Assembly: GCF_008704935.1 (NCBI RefSeq)
Contig: NZ_CP023692.1
Location: forward strand, 1,240,001 to 1,304,000
Length of the DNA stretch: 64,000 nt
Reading direction: 5' to 3'
Source of the DNA: Streptomyces vinaceus
GTDB lineage: Bacteria; Actinomycetota; Actinomycetes; Streptomycetales; Streptomycetaceae
The notes under the pieces: model-generated
Told to the model about the DNA's origin: nothing
Seen by the model: only the letters and a program-made list of their open reading frames with translations
Databases searched by the model: none
Translations under genes and position numbers: made by a program
In this document: piece by piece, positions 1-9,382 of the stretch
Layout: each line of letters opens with the position of its first letter
Numbering within the stretch: the first letter of the stretch is position 1

Positions 1-62
1 GAACGCTCCGGCATGCCCGGCATGCCCGGCATGCCCGGCATGCCCATGAACGTGCCGCTCAT
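1..62 (-). CDS. lutB: LutB-type iron-sulfur protein, N-terminal fragment (cut by window edge)
   Basis: Only the first 20 codons are in the window. The ATG overlaps the stop of the preceding lutA gene as ATGA (59-62), so the two are translationally coupled. The N-terminus reads MSGTFMGMPGMPGMPGMPER. The position directly after lutA is where lutB, the ferredoxin-like subunit of the LutABC L-lactate oxidation complex, normally sits. The GMP repetition comes from a 9-bp tandem repeat inside the coding sequence. The product is inferred from operon order, because no family domain lies in the visible part. Confidence 0.6.
   Translation of the reverse strand, partial: MSGTFMGMPGMPGMPGMPER
11..45. 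repeat. 9-bp tandem repeat inside lutB start
   Basis: Four near-perfect copies of GCATGCCCG lie head to tail. They encode the repeated GMP tripeptide at the LutB N-terminus. The unit is a multiple of three, so copy-number changes would stay in frame. Confidence 0.85.
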
Positions 63-814
63 GTCAGCGGTTCCTCCTCCGTCGAGGCCAGGATCTCGGC
101 GAGGTGCAGCGTCCGCGTGTCCGCTCCCCGGCGGCGCAGGATCCCGTCGAGGTGGGCCAGGCAGGAGTTGTCGGCCCCGCAGAGCACCTCCGCGCCCGTC
201 CCCACCGCACTGGCCGCCTTGTCGGTGCCCATGGCCGCGGACACGTCCGGGTTCTTCACCGCGAAGGTGCCGCCGAAACCGCAGCACTCCTGCGCCCCCG
301 GCAGTTCGACGAGGTCCAGCCCCCTGACGGCGGAGAGCAGCCGCCGGGGGCGCTCGCCCAGCCCCAGGCCCCGCAGGCCGTGGCAGGAGGGGTGGTAGGT
401 GACGGTGTGGGGGAAGTACGCGCCCACGTCGGTCACCCCGAGGACGTCCACCAGGAACTCGGTCAGCTCGTACACGCGCGGTACGAGTTCCTCGGCCAGG
501 GCCGACAGCCCGGGACCGCGCCCCTCGCGCTCCGCCGCGCGGCCGATGCGCGGGTAATGGCAGCGGACCATCGCGGCGCAGGAACCCGACGGGGTGACCA
601 CGTACGGATAACCGGCGAAGGCCTCGGCGGTGCGCCGCAGCAGCGGCTCGCTCTCGCGCCGGTAGCCGGAGTTGTACTGCGGCTGGCCGCAGCAGCTCTG
701 GGCCGCCGGGAAGTCCACGGCCACGCCGAGCCGCTCCAGCAGCCGTACGACGGCGATGCCGGTGCGGGGGTACAGCGCGTCGTTGACGCAGGTGACGAAC
801 AAGGCGGCACGCAT
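59..814 (-). CDS. lutA: LutA-type (Fe-S)-binding protein of lactate utilisation
   Basis: This 251-aa protein has the two cysteine-rich CCG motifs of the LutA/YkgE/GlpC-type family: SCCGQPQYNSG near residue 41 and ECCGFGGTF near residue 176. Each is followed by further Cys residues (GSCAA, ADNSC). In this family the motifs bind an Fe-S cluster in the NAD-independent L-lactate dehydrogenase complex LutABC, which oxidises lactate to pyruvate in the cytosol. The length is normal (about 240-250 aa). The ATG at 814 lies 18 bp from the divergent cobF start, and the stop overlaps the next gene (lutB) as ATGA. I saw no regulator in the short divergent gap. Confidence 0.88.
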   Translation of the reverse strand: MRAALFVTCVNDALYPRTGIAVVRLLERLGVAVDFPAAQSCCGQPQYNSGYRRESEPLLRRTAEAFAGYPYVVTPSGSCAAMVRCHYPRIGRAAEREGRGPGLSALAEELVPRVYELTEFLVDVLGVTDVGAYFPHTVTYHPSCHGLRGLGLGERPRRLLSAVRGLDLVELPGAQECCGFGGTFAVKNPDVSAAMGTDKAASAVGTGAEVLCGADNSCLAHLDGILRRRGADTRTLHLAEILASTEEEPLT

Positions 815-832
815 GACGGGCAGAATAGCGGC

Positions 833-1585
833 GTGAAGAAGTTCTCAGTGATCGGCATAGGCGCGGGCGACCCGGACCACCTGACCCTCCAGGCGGTCAA
901 GGCGATCGGCGCGGCGGACGCATTCCTCATCCTGGAGAAGGGCGAGGAGAAGGCGGATCTGACCGGGCTGCGGCGCGCGATGCTCGACGCGCACGCCCGC
1001 CCCGGCCACCGGCTGGTGGAGGGCCGCGACCCGGATCGCGACCGGACCCCGGCCGACTACGCCCCGACCGTGGACGGCTGGCGCAGCGCGCGGGCCGAGA
1101 TCTTCGAGCGGTTCGTCGCCGAGGACCTGGCGGACGGCGAGACCGGCGCGTTCCTGGTGTGGGGCGACCCCTCGCTGTACGACTCCACCCTCGCCATCCT
1201 CGACGAGGTGCTGGAACGGGGCCGGGTGGCGTTCGAGCACGAGGTGGTACCCGGCATCAGCAGCGTCTCCGCGCTGCTGGCCCGGCACCGGACCAACCTG
1301 AACCGGGTCGGCCGGCCCGTCCAGATCACCACCGGCCGGCGCCTCGCCGAGGGCTGGCCGCAGGACGTGGACGACGTCGTGGTGATGCTGGACGCGCGGC
1401 ACGCGTTCACGGCCCACCTCGACCAGGACCTCTTCATCTACTGGGGGGCCTACGTGGGCACCCCGGACGAGATCCTGGTCTCGGGGAAGCTGGCGGAGGT
1501 CGCCGGCCGGATCGAGGAGCTGCGCACCGAGGCCCGCGCCCGCAAGGGCTGGATCATGGACACGTACCTGCTCCGCCGCGGCTGA
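833..1585 (+). CDS. cobF: Precorrin-6A synthase (deacetylating), CobF
   Basis: This 250-aa tetrapyrrole methylase has the N-terminal glycine-rich FSVIGIGAGDPDHLTLQ motif and a central GDPSLYDSTL (SAM-binding family motif). The C-terminal part fits CobF, which methylates precorrin-5 at C-1 with loss of the acetyl chain in aerobic cobalamin synthesis. The start is GTG at 833; the frame is open further upstream, but that stretch is antisense to lutA and is not coding. No other cobalamin gene is next to it here, so it looks like a stand-alone cob gene, as is common in Streptomyces. It converges on the aminotransferase at 1608. Confidence 0.9.
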   Translation: MKKFSVIGIGAGDPDHLTLQAVKAIGAADAFLILEKGEEKADLTGLRRAMLDAHARPGHRLVEGRDPDRDRTPADYAPTVDGWRSARAEIFERFVAEDLADGETGAFLVWGDPSLYDSTLAILDEVLERGRVAFEHEVVPGISSVSALLARHRTNLNRVGRPVQITTGRRLAEGWPQDVDDVVVMLDARHAFTAHLDQDLFIYWGAYVGTPDEILVSGKLAEVAGRIEELRTEARARKGWIMDTYLLRRG

Positions 1586-1607
1586 ACCCGGCTGGACCGG
1601 GCCGGAC

Positions 1608-2765
1608 CTACAGGTGGGCCGGGAGCGCGGCGGCGAGACGTTCGTACTCCTCGGGCCGGTTGTAGATCTGCCCGCAGACGCGGATGCCGCCGCCGCCCGG
1701 CCAGGCCCAGATCAGCACCCGGATGCCCAGCTCCGCCGCGATCCGCTCGCGCAGGGCGCTCGCCTGCGGCTGGGTCTCGGCGGTGCCGGGCGGCAGCCGC
1801 AGGGCGCGCATGGCGAGCCCCTCGGTGTGCGGGAGCGGGGTCAGTCCCGGGACCTCGGCGAGCAGGGCCGCGCCGTAGGCGGCGAGGGCGGCGTTGTGGG
1901 CCCGTACCTTGGCGGCGTCGAGCCGGTCGAGGAGGTCCAGGCCCTCGGGGGCGGCGAGCCAGCCGGTGTAGTCGGCGGTGGCCCGGTTCTCGACGGAGCG
2001 GGGGAACCCGTGGGCGTCCTCCCAGGAGGGGACCAGTGCCCGGACCCGGCCGCGGTGCGCGGGGGCGACGGCGAGGACGGCGCTGCCGGAGGGGGCGTAC
2101 CCCCATTTGTGCAGGTTGCCGAACCAGAAGTCGGCGCCTCCGGCGAGCGGGTCCGCGATCATGCCGGGGGCGTGCGCCCCGTCGACCAGGGTGGTGATCC
2201 CGCGTGCGGCGAGCTCGGCGAGCAGCCGCGGCGAGGCGATGAGCCGGGCGGTGGGCGAGCTGATGTGGTCGAGCACCACGGCCCGGGTACGGGGCGTCAG
2301 CCCGGCCAGCACCCTCTCGCGTACGGCGTCCTCGTCGGGCAGGTGCGGGTCGAGGGCGACGGTGGTGATCGGGGCGCGGCGGGCGGCGGCCGCCACGACC
2401 GTGCCGTAGCCGTGGTCGGTGACCAGGATCTCGTCGCCGTCGGCGAAGGGGACGGCGTCGAGGGCGAGATTGGCGCCCTCGGTGGCGTTGGCGATGAAGG
2501 CGATGCCGTCGGGGTCGGCGCCCAGATGCCGGGCCACGCGGGCGCGGGCGGCGGCGATGCGGTCGGGGGCGTCGATGAAGAAGGCGTCGGGATCGGCGTG
2601 CGCCTCCTCGCGCAGGGCGGCCTGGGCCTCCTGCACGGGGACCGGCACGGCGCCGAACGACCCGTGGTTGAGGTGGGAGACGGCGGGATCGAGCCGGAAC
2701 AGGGCGCGCCCGCCGGGGAACTCGGCGGGCGGCCCGGCGGGGCGTATCGGCTTGGGCTGGGTCAT
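1608..2765 (-). CDS. Class V (isopenicillin N epimerase-like) PLP-dependent aminotransferase
   Basis: This 385-aa fold-type I PLP enzyme opens with LFRLDPAVSHLNHGSFGAVP, typical of the isopenicillin-N-epimerase/cysteine-desulfurase-like class V group. The PLP pocket shows DHISSPTARLI, DGAHAPGM and the Schiff-base lysine in FWFGNLHKWGYAPSGSAVL. ATG 2765 has GGAGG five bases upstream and removes a non-conserved 17-residue extension. The substrate cannot be deduced; relatives include epimerases, desulfurases and transaminases. No biosynthetic cluster is attached. Confidence 0.85.
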   Translation of the reverse strand: MTQPKPIRPAGPPAEFPGGRALFRLDPAVSHLNHGSFGAVPVPVQEAQAALREEAHADPDAFFIDAPDRIAAARARVARHLGADPDGIAFIANATEGANLALDAVPFADGDEILVTDHGYGTVVAAAARRAPITTVALDPHLPDEDAVRERVLAGLTPRTRAVVLDHISSPTARLIASPRLLAELAARGITTLVDGAHAPGMIADPLAGGADFWFGNLHKWGYAPSGSAVLAVAPAHRGRVRALVPSWEDAHGFPRSVENRATADYTGWLAAPEGLDLLDRLDAAKVRAHNAALAAYGAALLAEVPGLTPLPHTEGLAMRALRLPPGTAETQPQASALRERIAAELGIRVLIWAWPGGGGIRVCGQIYNRPEEYERLAAALPAHL

Positions 2766-2870
2766 GGGACCTCCGGGGTGCGGCGCGGCAGTCCCCCGCA
2801 TCATCGCCTGCCGCACCGCGCCCGCCCAGTGCGCCCCCGGCCGAACGGGCCGCGCCGGCCGGGTCCTCCG

Positions 2871-2961
2871 CTCGGCGCTCGGTGCCCGGCGGTCGGCGCT
2901 CGGTGCCCGGCGGTCGGCGGTCGGCGGTCGGCGGTCGGCGTTCGGCGTTCGGCGTTCGGCG
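2871..2961. repeat. 13-copy heptamer minisatellite
   Basis: Thirteen 7-bp units of the form (C/G/T)TCGGCG, with CTCGGTG/CCCGGCG variants, run without interruption for 91 bp. Internally there is a 21-bp higher-order unit in two copies, then GTCGGCG three times and TTCGGCG three times. It starts three bases beyond the stop of the peptidase at 2965, in the spacer before the aminotransferase. A polymorphic repeat is likely. Confidence 0.9.
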
Positions 2962-2964
2962 CGG

Positions 2965-4575
2965 TCAGGGTCCGGTCTCGAACCGCGGTGCCTTGAGGCT
3001 CTTGAGGCATGCGGTCCCGGGGGCGGCCGGATCGTCGAAGAACGAGACGGCGATCTCCTGGGCGCACTTCGAGGTGGCGAACACCACGTGCGGCTCGTAG
3101 GGGACCGTGACGACCTTGGCCTTGCTCAGCGTCCGGGCGACGTACGGCCCGTTGTCCGCGCCGGTCTGGGAGTCGAAGCCGCCCGAGAGGGCGAGGGTGG
3201 GGATGTCGCCGCGGGTGGCGTCCCGGATCGAGCGCGCCGCCGCGGGGACGTTCCAGACGTCGCAGTCGGGACGGAGGAAGGCCAGCTGCGGGGCGTGCTC
3301 CTGGATCGAGCGGGGGAAGGAGGGGAAGGCTTCCTGCCCGCCCTTGAGCGCCTCGGCCCGGCTCTCGTACGGGATCCACTCGCTGCAGAAGACTCCGTAG
3401 ACGAGACCGTGCGCGACCCGGCCCATGGCGGCCGGGCTGAGCTTGCCGCCGGCGTACTGCTGCGCGATCCGCTGGGGCTTTCCGTGGGCCAGTTCATCGA
3501 GGGCGACGGGTACTTGGGGGGCCACGTGCGTGGCGGAGGTCATCCAGTTCACCAGGGCCGCGCCGTCCAGTACGACCTTGACCGGCTTGTCGCTGCCGGG
3601 GACCGTGACGGTGGTGGTGACCGGCTTGGCCTGGAGTTCGCGCACGAGCTTGTCGAAGGTGGCCGAAAGGTTCGGATAGCGCTTGTTGCAGGCCGGCTGG
3701 TCCGCGCAGGCTTTGAAGAGGCCGTCGAAACCCTGCCGGGCGCTGCTCCAGGTCGCGGCGGACCCGGCCTTGGAGGGCGCCAGGATGCCGTCGAGGCCCA
3801 CCGAGCGCAGGCCTTCGGGGTGCAGGCGCATGTAGACCAGCGCCAGCTGGGTGCCGTAGGAGATCCCGTACAGGTTCCACTGCTCGACGCCCAGGGCGGC
3901 GCGCAGGGCCTCGTAGTCGGCGGCGCTCTCGGTGTCGTTGTAGGCGGCGAGGTCGATCCCGCGGGCCGCCAGCTTGTCGCGGCAGGCCTTGGTGGCCTCG
4001 ACGTGCAGGCGTTCGGTGGCCGGGGAGTCCTGGGCGAGGCCGAGGGCGCGTGCGTTGAACTCGTCGATGCCCGGGCACAGGACGTTCGGCTCGGCCGAGT
4101 ACGTACCGCGCTGGGACATGAAGATCACGTCGCGGTCGCGGTTGAGGCCGCCGTCGATCGCCATCTTCGCCTCCCCGACGGCATCGTCCCCGGGCCCGCC
4201 CGCGAGCCACACGATGGGGTCGGGCTTCGGGTGGGCGGTGGCGGCGGGCACGATCGCGACACCGAGCCGGATCCTCCTGCCGCCGGGACGCGCGCGGTTC
4301 TCGGGCACGGTGAGCGTTCCGCAGCGGGCTCCCTCCAGCGCCTCGACCGGTTCCGGCGTCCTGGGGCAGGGGCCCGGCTCGTAGCGGGCGTCACCCACCG
4401 TCCGGGCGGTCGTGCCGAGCGGCGCGCCGGGGGTGGGGCCGGTGTCGGTGCGCCACTGCGCCCGGGCGGGGGCGGCGAGCAGCCCGGTGACGAGGAGCCC
4501 GGTCGCCACCGCGGCCGAGGGGGCGAGCAACCGCCGTACGGTGCGGCGGTGTCGGGGCGCGTGGGGGAAAGTCAT
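2965..4575 (-). CDS. Secreted alpha/beta hydrolase, tripeptidyl aminopeptidase (TAP/Slp) family
   Basis: This 536-aa exported hydrolase has an N-terminal signal peptide: basic RHRRTVRR, a hydrophobic stretch, then AAPARAQ. The mature protein starts near YEPGPCP and shows an oxyanion segment (WLAGGPGDDA), nucleophile elbow GISYGTQLALVY (Ser about residue 241) and a candidate Asp in GGFDSQTGADNGPYV. The expected catalytic His would be in VPYEPHVVFATSKCAQ, where the usual GxGH is changed. The C-terminal TAP-like domain is present. The family removes N-terminal tripeptides from proteins outside the cell. It lies 12 bp downstream of a paralogue and is probably co-transcribed with it. Confidence 0.87.
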   Translation of the reverse strand: MTFPHAPRHRRTVRRLLAPSAAVATGLLVTGLLAAPARAQWRTDTGPTPGAPLGTTARTVGDARYEPGPCPRTPEPVEALEGARCGTLTVPENRARPGGRRIRLGVAIVPAATAHPKPDPIVWLAGGPGDDAVGEAKMAIDGGLNRDRDVIFMSQRGTYSAEPNVLCPGIDEFNARALGLAQDSPATERLHVEATKACRDKLAARGIDLAAYNDTESAADYEALRAALGVEQWNLYGISYGTQLALVYMRLHPEGLRSVGLDGILAPSKAGSAATWSSARQGFDGLFKACADQPACNKRYPNLSATFDKLVRELQAKPVTTTVTVPGSDKPVKVVLDGAALVNWMTSATHVAPQVPVALDELAHGKPQRIAQQYAGGKLSPAAMGRVAHGLVYGVFCSEWIPYESRAEALKGGQEAFPSFPRSIQEHAPQLAFLRPDCDVWNVPAAARSIRDATRGDIPTLALSGGFDSQTGADNGPYVARTLSKAKVVTVPYEPHVVFATSKCAQEIAVSFFDDPAAPGTACLKSLKAPRFETGP

Positions 4576-4587
4576 CTGCCCTCCCGG

Positions 4588-6105
4588 TCATTTCGGGACG
4601 ATCGTGAACGGTGCGGGCTCAAGACCCGCCACGCACGAGGTGTCGGGAGCGGTCGGACGGGCGAAGAACGAGGCCAGCACGCGCTGCGCGCACGGCGACT
4701 GCGGGACCACCCAGTGGCCGATTCCGGGGACCACGACGGAGGTCGAGCGGGACAGGTTGCGGGCCACGCCCTTCGCCCAGCTCGCCCCGGTCTTGACGTC
4801 GAACGTCCCGGAGACGACGAGGGCCGGCACCGCGCTGACCGTGGCCACGCGCTGGACCTCCGCGCGGTCCGCGACGTTCCAGACCCCGCACACCGGGTAC
4901 TGGAAGGGCAGCTGCGGGGCCTGGGCCAGGACCGTGTCCGGCCATGCCGGGTAGGCCTTCCGGCCCGCCTTCAGCACGTCGGACTCCGAGTATCCGGGAG
5001 CCCACTCGGCGCACGCGATCGAGTTCGTCAGGCCGTGGGCGAACTCGCCGACCTTCTGGACCGAGCCGGCCGCGCGGGCCTGGGCGAAGCGCTGCGGATT
5101 TCCGCGGCTGAGTTCGTCGAGGGCGGCCGGAAGGTCCTTGGGCCGGGGGGTGAAGGCGACGATCAGGTTCAGCAGGGCGCCCCCGTCGAGGACCGTCTTG
5201 ACCGGCTTCCCGCCGCCCTGCGGGGTCACGTCCAGGGTCAGCGGGTGCGCCTCCAGTTTGCGCACCTGCTCCGTCAGCATGCCGGGGAGGTCCGGGTAGC
5301 GGTCCTTGCAGGCGGGCTGCGCGGCGCAGGCCGCGAAGATGGTGCGGATGCCCTCGGCGGTGCTCCCCCACGTCCACGGCAGGGTCACGAACTGGGAGGG
5401 GGCGACCGAGTCGATCGCGACCGCGCGGATTCCCTCGGGGTGCAGGCGCAGGTACGTGAGGGCCAGGTTGGTGCCGTAGGAGTAGCCGTACACGTTCCAG
5501 CGGGGGAGGTGCAGCGCCGTGCGCAGATCGGCGAAGTCGGCGGCGTTCTCGGTGCTGTTGTAGGCGTCCAGGTCGATGCCCTGGGCCACGAGGCGGGCCC
5601 GGCAGTCGGTCACCGCCTTCAGCATGATCTGCTTCGCCCGCTGTGCGTCGTAGCCCAGGCCCACGGCCCGCGCGTTGAACCGGTCGACCTCCGGGCAGGC
5701 CAGGTTCGGCCGGTCGTAGAGGTTGCCGCGCTGGGCCATGACGATCAGGTCGCGCTCCTTGTTCAGGCCGGATGCGACGAGGAACGGGATGTCGTCGAAG
5801 GTGTCGGCTCCGGGGCCGCCGGCCATGAACACCACGGGGTCCCGCGGGGGCTTCGCGGGCTTGACCGCGGGGATGACCGCCACCGCGAGCTCGATGGTCC
5901 TGCCGCCCGGGCGGGAGCGGTTCTCGGGGACCTGGAGGTAGCCGCACCGTGCCGTGCTCAGCGCCTCGATCGGCTCGGGCGTCTTGGGGCAGGGGCCGGG
6001 CTCGAACCGCGCCGCGGCGCTGCCCGGTGTCCCGCCGAACGCCGCGAGACAGACCAGGCCGGCGGCGGCCGCCGCGCTGAAACGGTGCAAACGGTGCTTC
6101 GCCAT
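4588..6105 (-). CDS. Secreted alpha/beta hydrolase, tripeptidyl aminopeptidase (TAP/Slp) family, paralogue
   Basis: This 505-aa protein is co-linear with the product of the next gene (RFEPGPCPKTPEPIEAL versus RYEPGPCPRTPEPVEAL), so the pair arose by tandem duplication. It has a Sec signal peptide (MAKHRLHRFSAAAAAGLVCLA), oxyanion region FMAGGPGADT, nucleophile elbow GYSYGTNLAL, Asp in GTFDVKTGASWA and His in VPGIGHWVVPQSPC. Here the triad is canonical. ATG 6105 is chosen because it begins the signal peptide; a longer open frame upstream is antisense noise. It is probably the first gene of the two-gene operon. Confidence 0.9.
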   Translation of the reverse strand: MAKHRLHRFSAAAAAGLVCLAAFGGTPGSAAARFEPGPCPKTPEPIEALSTARCGYLQVPENRSRPGGRTIELAVAVIPAVKPAKPPRDPVVFMAGGPGADTFDDIPFLVASGLNKERDLIVMAQRGNLYDRPNLACPEVDRFNARAVGLGYDAQRAKQIMLKAVTDCRARLVAQGIDLDAYNSTENAADFADLRTALHLPRWNVYGYSYGTNLALTYLRLHPEGIRAVAIDSVAPSQFVTLPWTWGSTAEGIRTIFAACAAQPACKDRYPDLPGMLTEQVRKLEAHPLTLDVTPQGGGKPVKTVLDGGALLNLIVAFTPRPKDLPAALDELSRGNPQRFAQARAAGSVQKVGEFAHGLTNSIACAEWAPGYSESDVLKAGRKAYPAWPDTVLAQAPQLPFQYPVCGVWNVADRAEVQRVATVSAVPALVVSGTFDVKTGASWAKGVARNLSRSTSVVVPGIGHWVVPQSPCAQRVLASFFARPTAPDTSCVAGLEPAPFTIVPK

Positions 6106-6212
6106 ACGGCCCCGTTCCTGTACCGCCCCCTTTCGACCCCTTCGACGGTACCGGCCGGTGCGCGGCCGCGCACACGGGGGAAGAGGGCGGCTGCCGCCCG
6201 GGGCGCGGGCCC

Positions 6213-7883
6213 CTAGTCCCGCCCGCTGGTGACGGCGTAGTACTGGAGGTCTTGGACCTGCACCGTACGGTCCGCCGCGTAGGGAAGTTCCACCTCCGTG
6301 CCGGCCTTCCCGCCGCGTACCACCGCCGCCGAGCTGGTGCCCGGGCGCAGCGGGAGCAGTTCGGAGTGGATGCCGGCCGGGGCCTCGTGCGCGTCCCGGG
6401 CCCCGCCGACCTGGGTGCGGACCGTCGCCGGGGCCGTGAGGAAGCTGAGCACCTCCACGGTGTCGCGGGGCGCGGCGCTGCCCTTGCGCAGGGACATCAC
6501 CAGCGACTGGGGCCCGGTGGGATCGGCGGAGGCGAACTGGGTGCGGGCGCAGACGTAGAGCGTGTCGCGGACGATCTTCGGCCAGCTGCCCGTCTTGAAC
6601 TTGGTCAGGTAGTACGAGGAGAGGTCCAGGTAGGTGTACCCGTTGTGCAGCGAGGGCGCGAACTGGCTGCCCTCCGAGTAGTCGTTCCACGTGGTGAGCT
6701 GCACCCAGTCGGCGCCGTCGTCGATGGCGTGCGTCCAGGTGGAGCGCAGGGTGGCGGTGTTGCCGGCCTCGTCGTAGACGCCCTGGTTGGGGCGGGCGTC
6801 CTGGACCGAGACGGGCTGCATCCAGATCTTGCCCATGCCATGGGCCCGCTGTACGTCGCGGGTGGCGCTCTCCTGGCCGACGTAACTGCGGCTGCCCCAC
6901 TCGGAGAAGCCGTGGCTGATCGGCGCGAACCGCGCGCTGTTGGCGTCGTAGTCGAGGAACGTCGGGACGAAGGCGGTGCGGATCCCGTGCCGGGTCCTGA
7001 GGAGGTCGAGGACCTGCGTCCACCAGGCGACGCTCTTCGCCTCGGCCTTGAACGGGGAGACGACCAGCCGGCCGTCGCCGAGGCGGTGCGCGGCCGGGGT
7101 CTTGCCCAGGGCCGCGACGGCGTCGGCGAGCACACCGGGGTCGTCGGTGTTCAGGGAGGTCATGTCCGGCATCAGCATGATCTTGAAGGCGGGGTCGACG
7201 GCGTGGGCGGCCTCCATCAGGAGCTGGGCGCGGTCCCGGTTCGGCCCCGACAGGGAGAGCATGTCGAGGGTGAACCCGTCCAGGCCCGCGGCGCGGGCGG
7301 TGCGCACCTCCTGCTCCAGGTTGGCGCGTTCCCAGTTTCCGGGCTTGGGCGGGACGGGCAGCGGCCGGTCGCGCAGCAGGCCGCCGTACCGCTCGTGCTT
7401 GCCGTTCTCCCCGGCCGGGTTCAGGTAGTTGCGGGCGTAGTAGTCGGCGTCGGCGCTCTCGTTGTCCAGCGAGAGGGGGTACGGGGTGAAGTAGTGCGCG
7501 AACACCAGCTTCCTGCCCGCTTCGCCGGTGCGCAGGGCGGCCGGCCCGGGCAGGTCGAACGGCAGGGCTCCGGGGGACCGGCCCGAGCCGGAGTCCCCCG
7601 GGTCGCCCGCGCCCCGGACGGTACCGCCCGGGCTCGGGCCGGGTGCGGTCGGGGCCCCTTCGCCGGCGCCGGGCGACGGGCTTCCCGTACCCGTGCCGGG
7701 CCCGGCGGCCCAGGGCGTGCCGATGACGGGGGCGGACGCGGCGCCCTGGCGGGCGTCGGCCGTGAACGGGTTCCAGGCGAGGCCCGCGGCGGCGCAGGCG
7801 CCGGCGAGCAGGAAGGCGGCGGCCAGGAGGGTCAGCAGCGGCCGGCTCCGCAAGCCCGGACGGCGGCGTCGGTGTGAACTCAT
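6213..7883 (-). CDS. Exported glycoside hydrolase family 71-like protein (alpha-1,3-glucanase type)
   Basis: This 556-aa protein has a basic N-terminus (MSSHRRRRPGLRSR), one hydrophobic segment (about residues 16-36), a Gly/Pro/Ser-rich low-complexity linker (about 50-110), then a catalytic domain starting KLVFAHYFTPYPLSLDN. The motifs LDGFTLDMLS, IMLMPDMTSL and WVQLTTWNDYSEGSQ match family 71 glycosidases, whose characterised members cleave alpha-1,3-glucan. The C-terminal roughly 110 residues look like a beta-sandwich. ATG 7883 has GGGAGGG ten bases upstream. Activity on fungal alpha-glucan is inferred from the family only. Confidence 0.82.
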   Translation of the reverse strand: MSSHRRRRPGLRSRPLLTLLAAAFLLAGACAAAGLAWNPFTADARQGAASAPVIGTPWAAGPGTGTGSPSPGAGEGAPTAPGPSPGGTVRGAGDPGDSGSGRSPGALPFDLPGPAALRTGEAGRKLVFAHYFTPYPLSLDNESADADYYARNYLNPAGENGKHERYGGLLRDRPLPVPPKPGNWERANLEQEVRTARAAGLDGFTLDMLSLSGPNRDRAQLLMEAAHAVDPAFKIMLMPDMTSLNTDDPGVLADAVAALGKTPAAHRLGDGRLVVSPFKAEAKSVAWWTQVLDLLRTRHGIRTAFVPTFLDYDANSARFAPISHGFSEWGSRSYVGQESATRDVQRAHGMGKIWMQPVSVQDARPNQGVYDEAGNTATLRSTWTHAIDDGADWVQLTTWNDYSEGSQFAPSLHNGYTYLDLSSYYLTKFKTGSWPKIVRDTLYVCARTQFASADPTGPQSLVMSLRKGSAAPRDTVEVLSFLTAPATVRTQVGGARDAHEAPAGIHSELLPLRPGTSSAAVVRGGKAGTEVELPYAADRTVQVQDLQYYAVTSGRD

Positions 7884-7963
7884 CGTGGGTGCCCTCCCCT
7901 GCACGGCGCCCCGGGTACGGGACTGCAGAGCAGTACAGCCGATCGGCGGCCACCGGACAACCG

Positions 7964-9382
7964 TCAGGTGCGCGGCGCCGCGATGTCCACGTTCTCCAGG
8001 ATCCCGAGGGCGTCGGGGACCAGGACGGCCGCCGAGTAGTAGACGCTGACCAGGTACGACATGATCGAGCGCTGGTCGATCCCCATGTAGCGGACGTTCA
8101 GGCCGGGTTCGTACTCCTCGGGGATCGCGCTCGGGCGCAGGCCGATGACCCCCTCCTGCTCCTCCCCGGTGCGCAGCGCGAGGATCGAGCTGGTGTGGCC
8201 GCCGACGACCGGGATCTTGCCGCAGGGCAGCAGTGGGATCCCGCGCCAGGCGGGCACGGACTTCCCCTGCACCTCGGCGGTGTCGGGCACGAGGCCGCGC
8301 TTGTTGCATTCGCGGAAGAAGGCGGCGATGGCCTTGGGGTGGGCGAGCAGCACCTTCGTACCGCGGCGCATGGTGACCAGTTCGTCGAGGTCGTCGGGGG
8401 TCGGGGGCCCGGACCAGGTGTTGACGCGCTGGTCGTACGCGGCGTTGTGGAGCAGCCCGAACTCCCGGTTGTTGACCAGCTCCCACTCCTGGCGTTCGCG
8501 CAATGCCTCGACGGTGAGCCGTAGTTGCTGCTCGAACTGGTTCATGGGGTCGTTGTACAGGTCGGCGACGCGGGTGTGGATCTGCAGGACGGTCTGGGCG
8601 AGGGAGAGTTCGTACTCGCGCGGGCGGAGGTCGTAGTCGACGAAGGTGCCGGGCAGCAGCGCTTCGCCGGCGTGGCCGGAGGCGAGCTCGATGTCGGCCT
8701 CGCCGCGCCGGTTGACGGGGCGGCGGCCGTTGTCCACGTACCGTTCCAGGTGCGCGCGCAGGGCCGCGGAGCGCTCCAGGACCTCCTGGAAGGCGCGCCA
8801 GCGCAGCACCATCACGGTGCCGGCGGTGGCGGCCCGTACGGTGTAGCCCCAGCGCGGTTCGGGGCGGCCGAGGGCGTCGTCGCCCAGCTGGTCCCCGTCG
8901 GCGACGACGCCGAGGACTTCCGTCGCCCCGTACTTGCCCAGGGCCCGCTTCTCCAGGCGGCCGTGGGCGATGACGAACACCTCCTCCACGGGCGCGCCCT
9001 CCTCGACCAGGGTGTCGCCTGCGCGCAGGTCGCGTGGGACGAAGCGCGCGGCGAGGTCCTCGAAGACCTCCGGGTCCGGGAAGCCCTTGAGGGTGGGGAG
9101 TTCGCCGAGGGTGGGCGCGAGGATCCGCACGTCGTCGGCGCCGCTCTGGACGAAGGAGACCCTGCCCCGGCCCACGGCGTGGCTCAGGCGCCGGTTGACG
9201 CGGTAGGTGCCGGCGCTGACGTCGACCCAGGGCAGGACGCGGGTCAGCCAGCGGGAGCTGATGCCCTGCATCTGCGGGACGGACTTGGTGGTGGTCGCGA
9301 GATTGCGGGCGGCCGCGGTGCTGAGGGCGGCCTGCCGGGCCGCGGCCCCGTCCTCGGGGGTGGTGGCTTCGGGGGTGGTCAT
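7964..9382 (-). CDS. Family 2B encapsulin shell protein with cyclic-nucleotide-binding-like domain (EshA-like)
   Basis: This 472-aa protein has the HK97-fold family 2 encapsulin signature ([26 protein letters not shown], about 27-53; [36 protein letters not shown] in the middle; C-terminal [28 protein letters not shown]). A cNMP-binding-like insertion sits at about residues 100-210 ([25 protein letters not shown]), which defines family 2B, the group including Streptomyces EshA. Such shells enclose terpene cyclases. Its ATG overlaps the stop of the cyclase gene as ATGA and has GGAGGG nine bases upstream, so shell and cargo are translationally coupled, cyclase first. A second, divergent shell gene lies at 12322. 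Confidence 0.93.
   Translation of the reverse strand: MTTPEATTPEDGAAARQAALSTAAARNLATTTKSVPQMQGISSRWLTRVLPWVDVSAGTYRVNRRLSHAVGRGRVSFVQSGADDVRILAPTLGELPTLKGFPDPEVFEDLAARFVPRDLRAGDTLVEEGAPVEEVFVIAHGRLEKRALGKYGATEVLGVVADGDQLGDDALGRPEPRWGYTVRAATAGTVMVLRWRAFQEVLERSAALRAHLERYVDNGRRPVNRRGEADIELASGHAGEALLPGTFVDYDLRPREYELSLAQTVLQIHTRVADLYNDPMNQFEQQLRLTVEALRERQEWELVNNREFGLLHNAAYDQRVNTWSGPPTPDDLDELVTMRRGTKVLLAHPKAIAAFFRECNKRGLVPDTAEVQGKSVPAWRGIPLLPCGKIPVVGGHTSSILALRTGEEQEGVIGLRPSAIPEEYEPGLNVRYMGIDQRSIMSYLVSVYYSAAVLVPDALGILENVDIAAPRT

Noticed and set aside
2871..2961. Possible CRISPR array
   Set aside because: Repeat units are 7 bp with no spacers. No CRISPR-like array is present anywhere in the window.
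2419..6216. Very long plus-strand open frame (1265 codons)
   Set aside because: It lies antisense to two clear hydrolase genes, has Arg/Gly/Ala-biased translation and arises from the high GC third positions.
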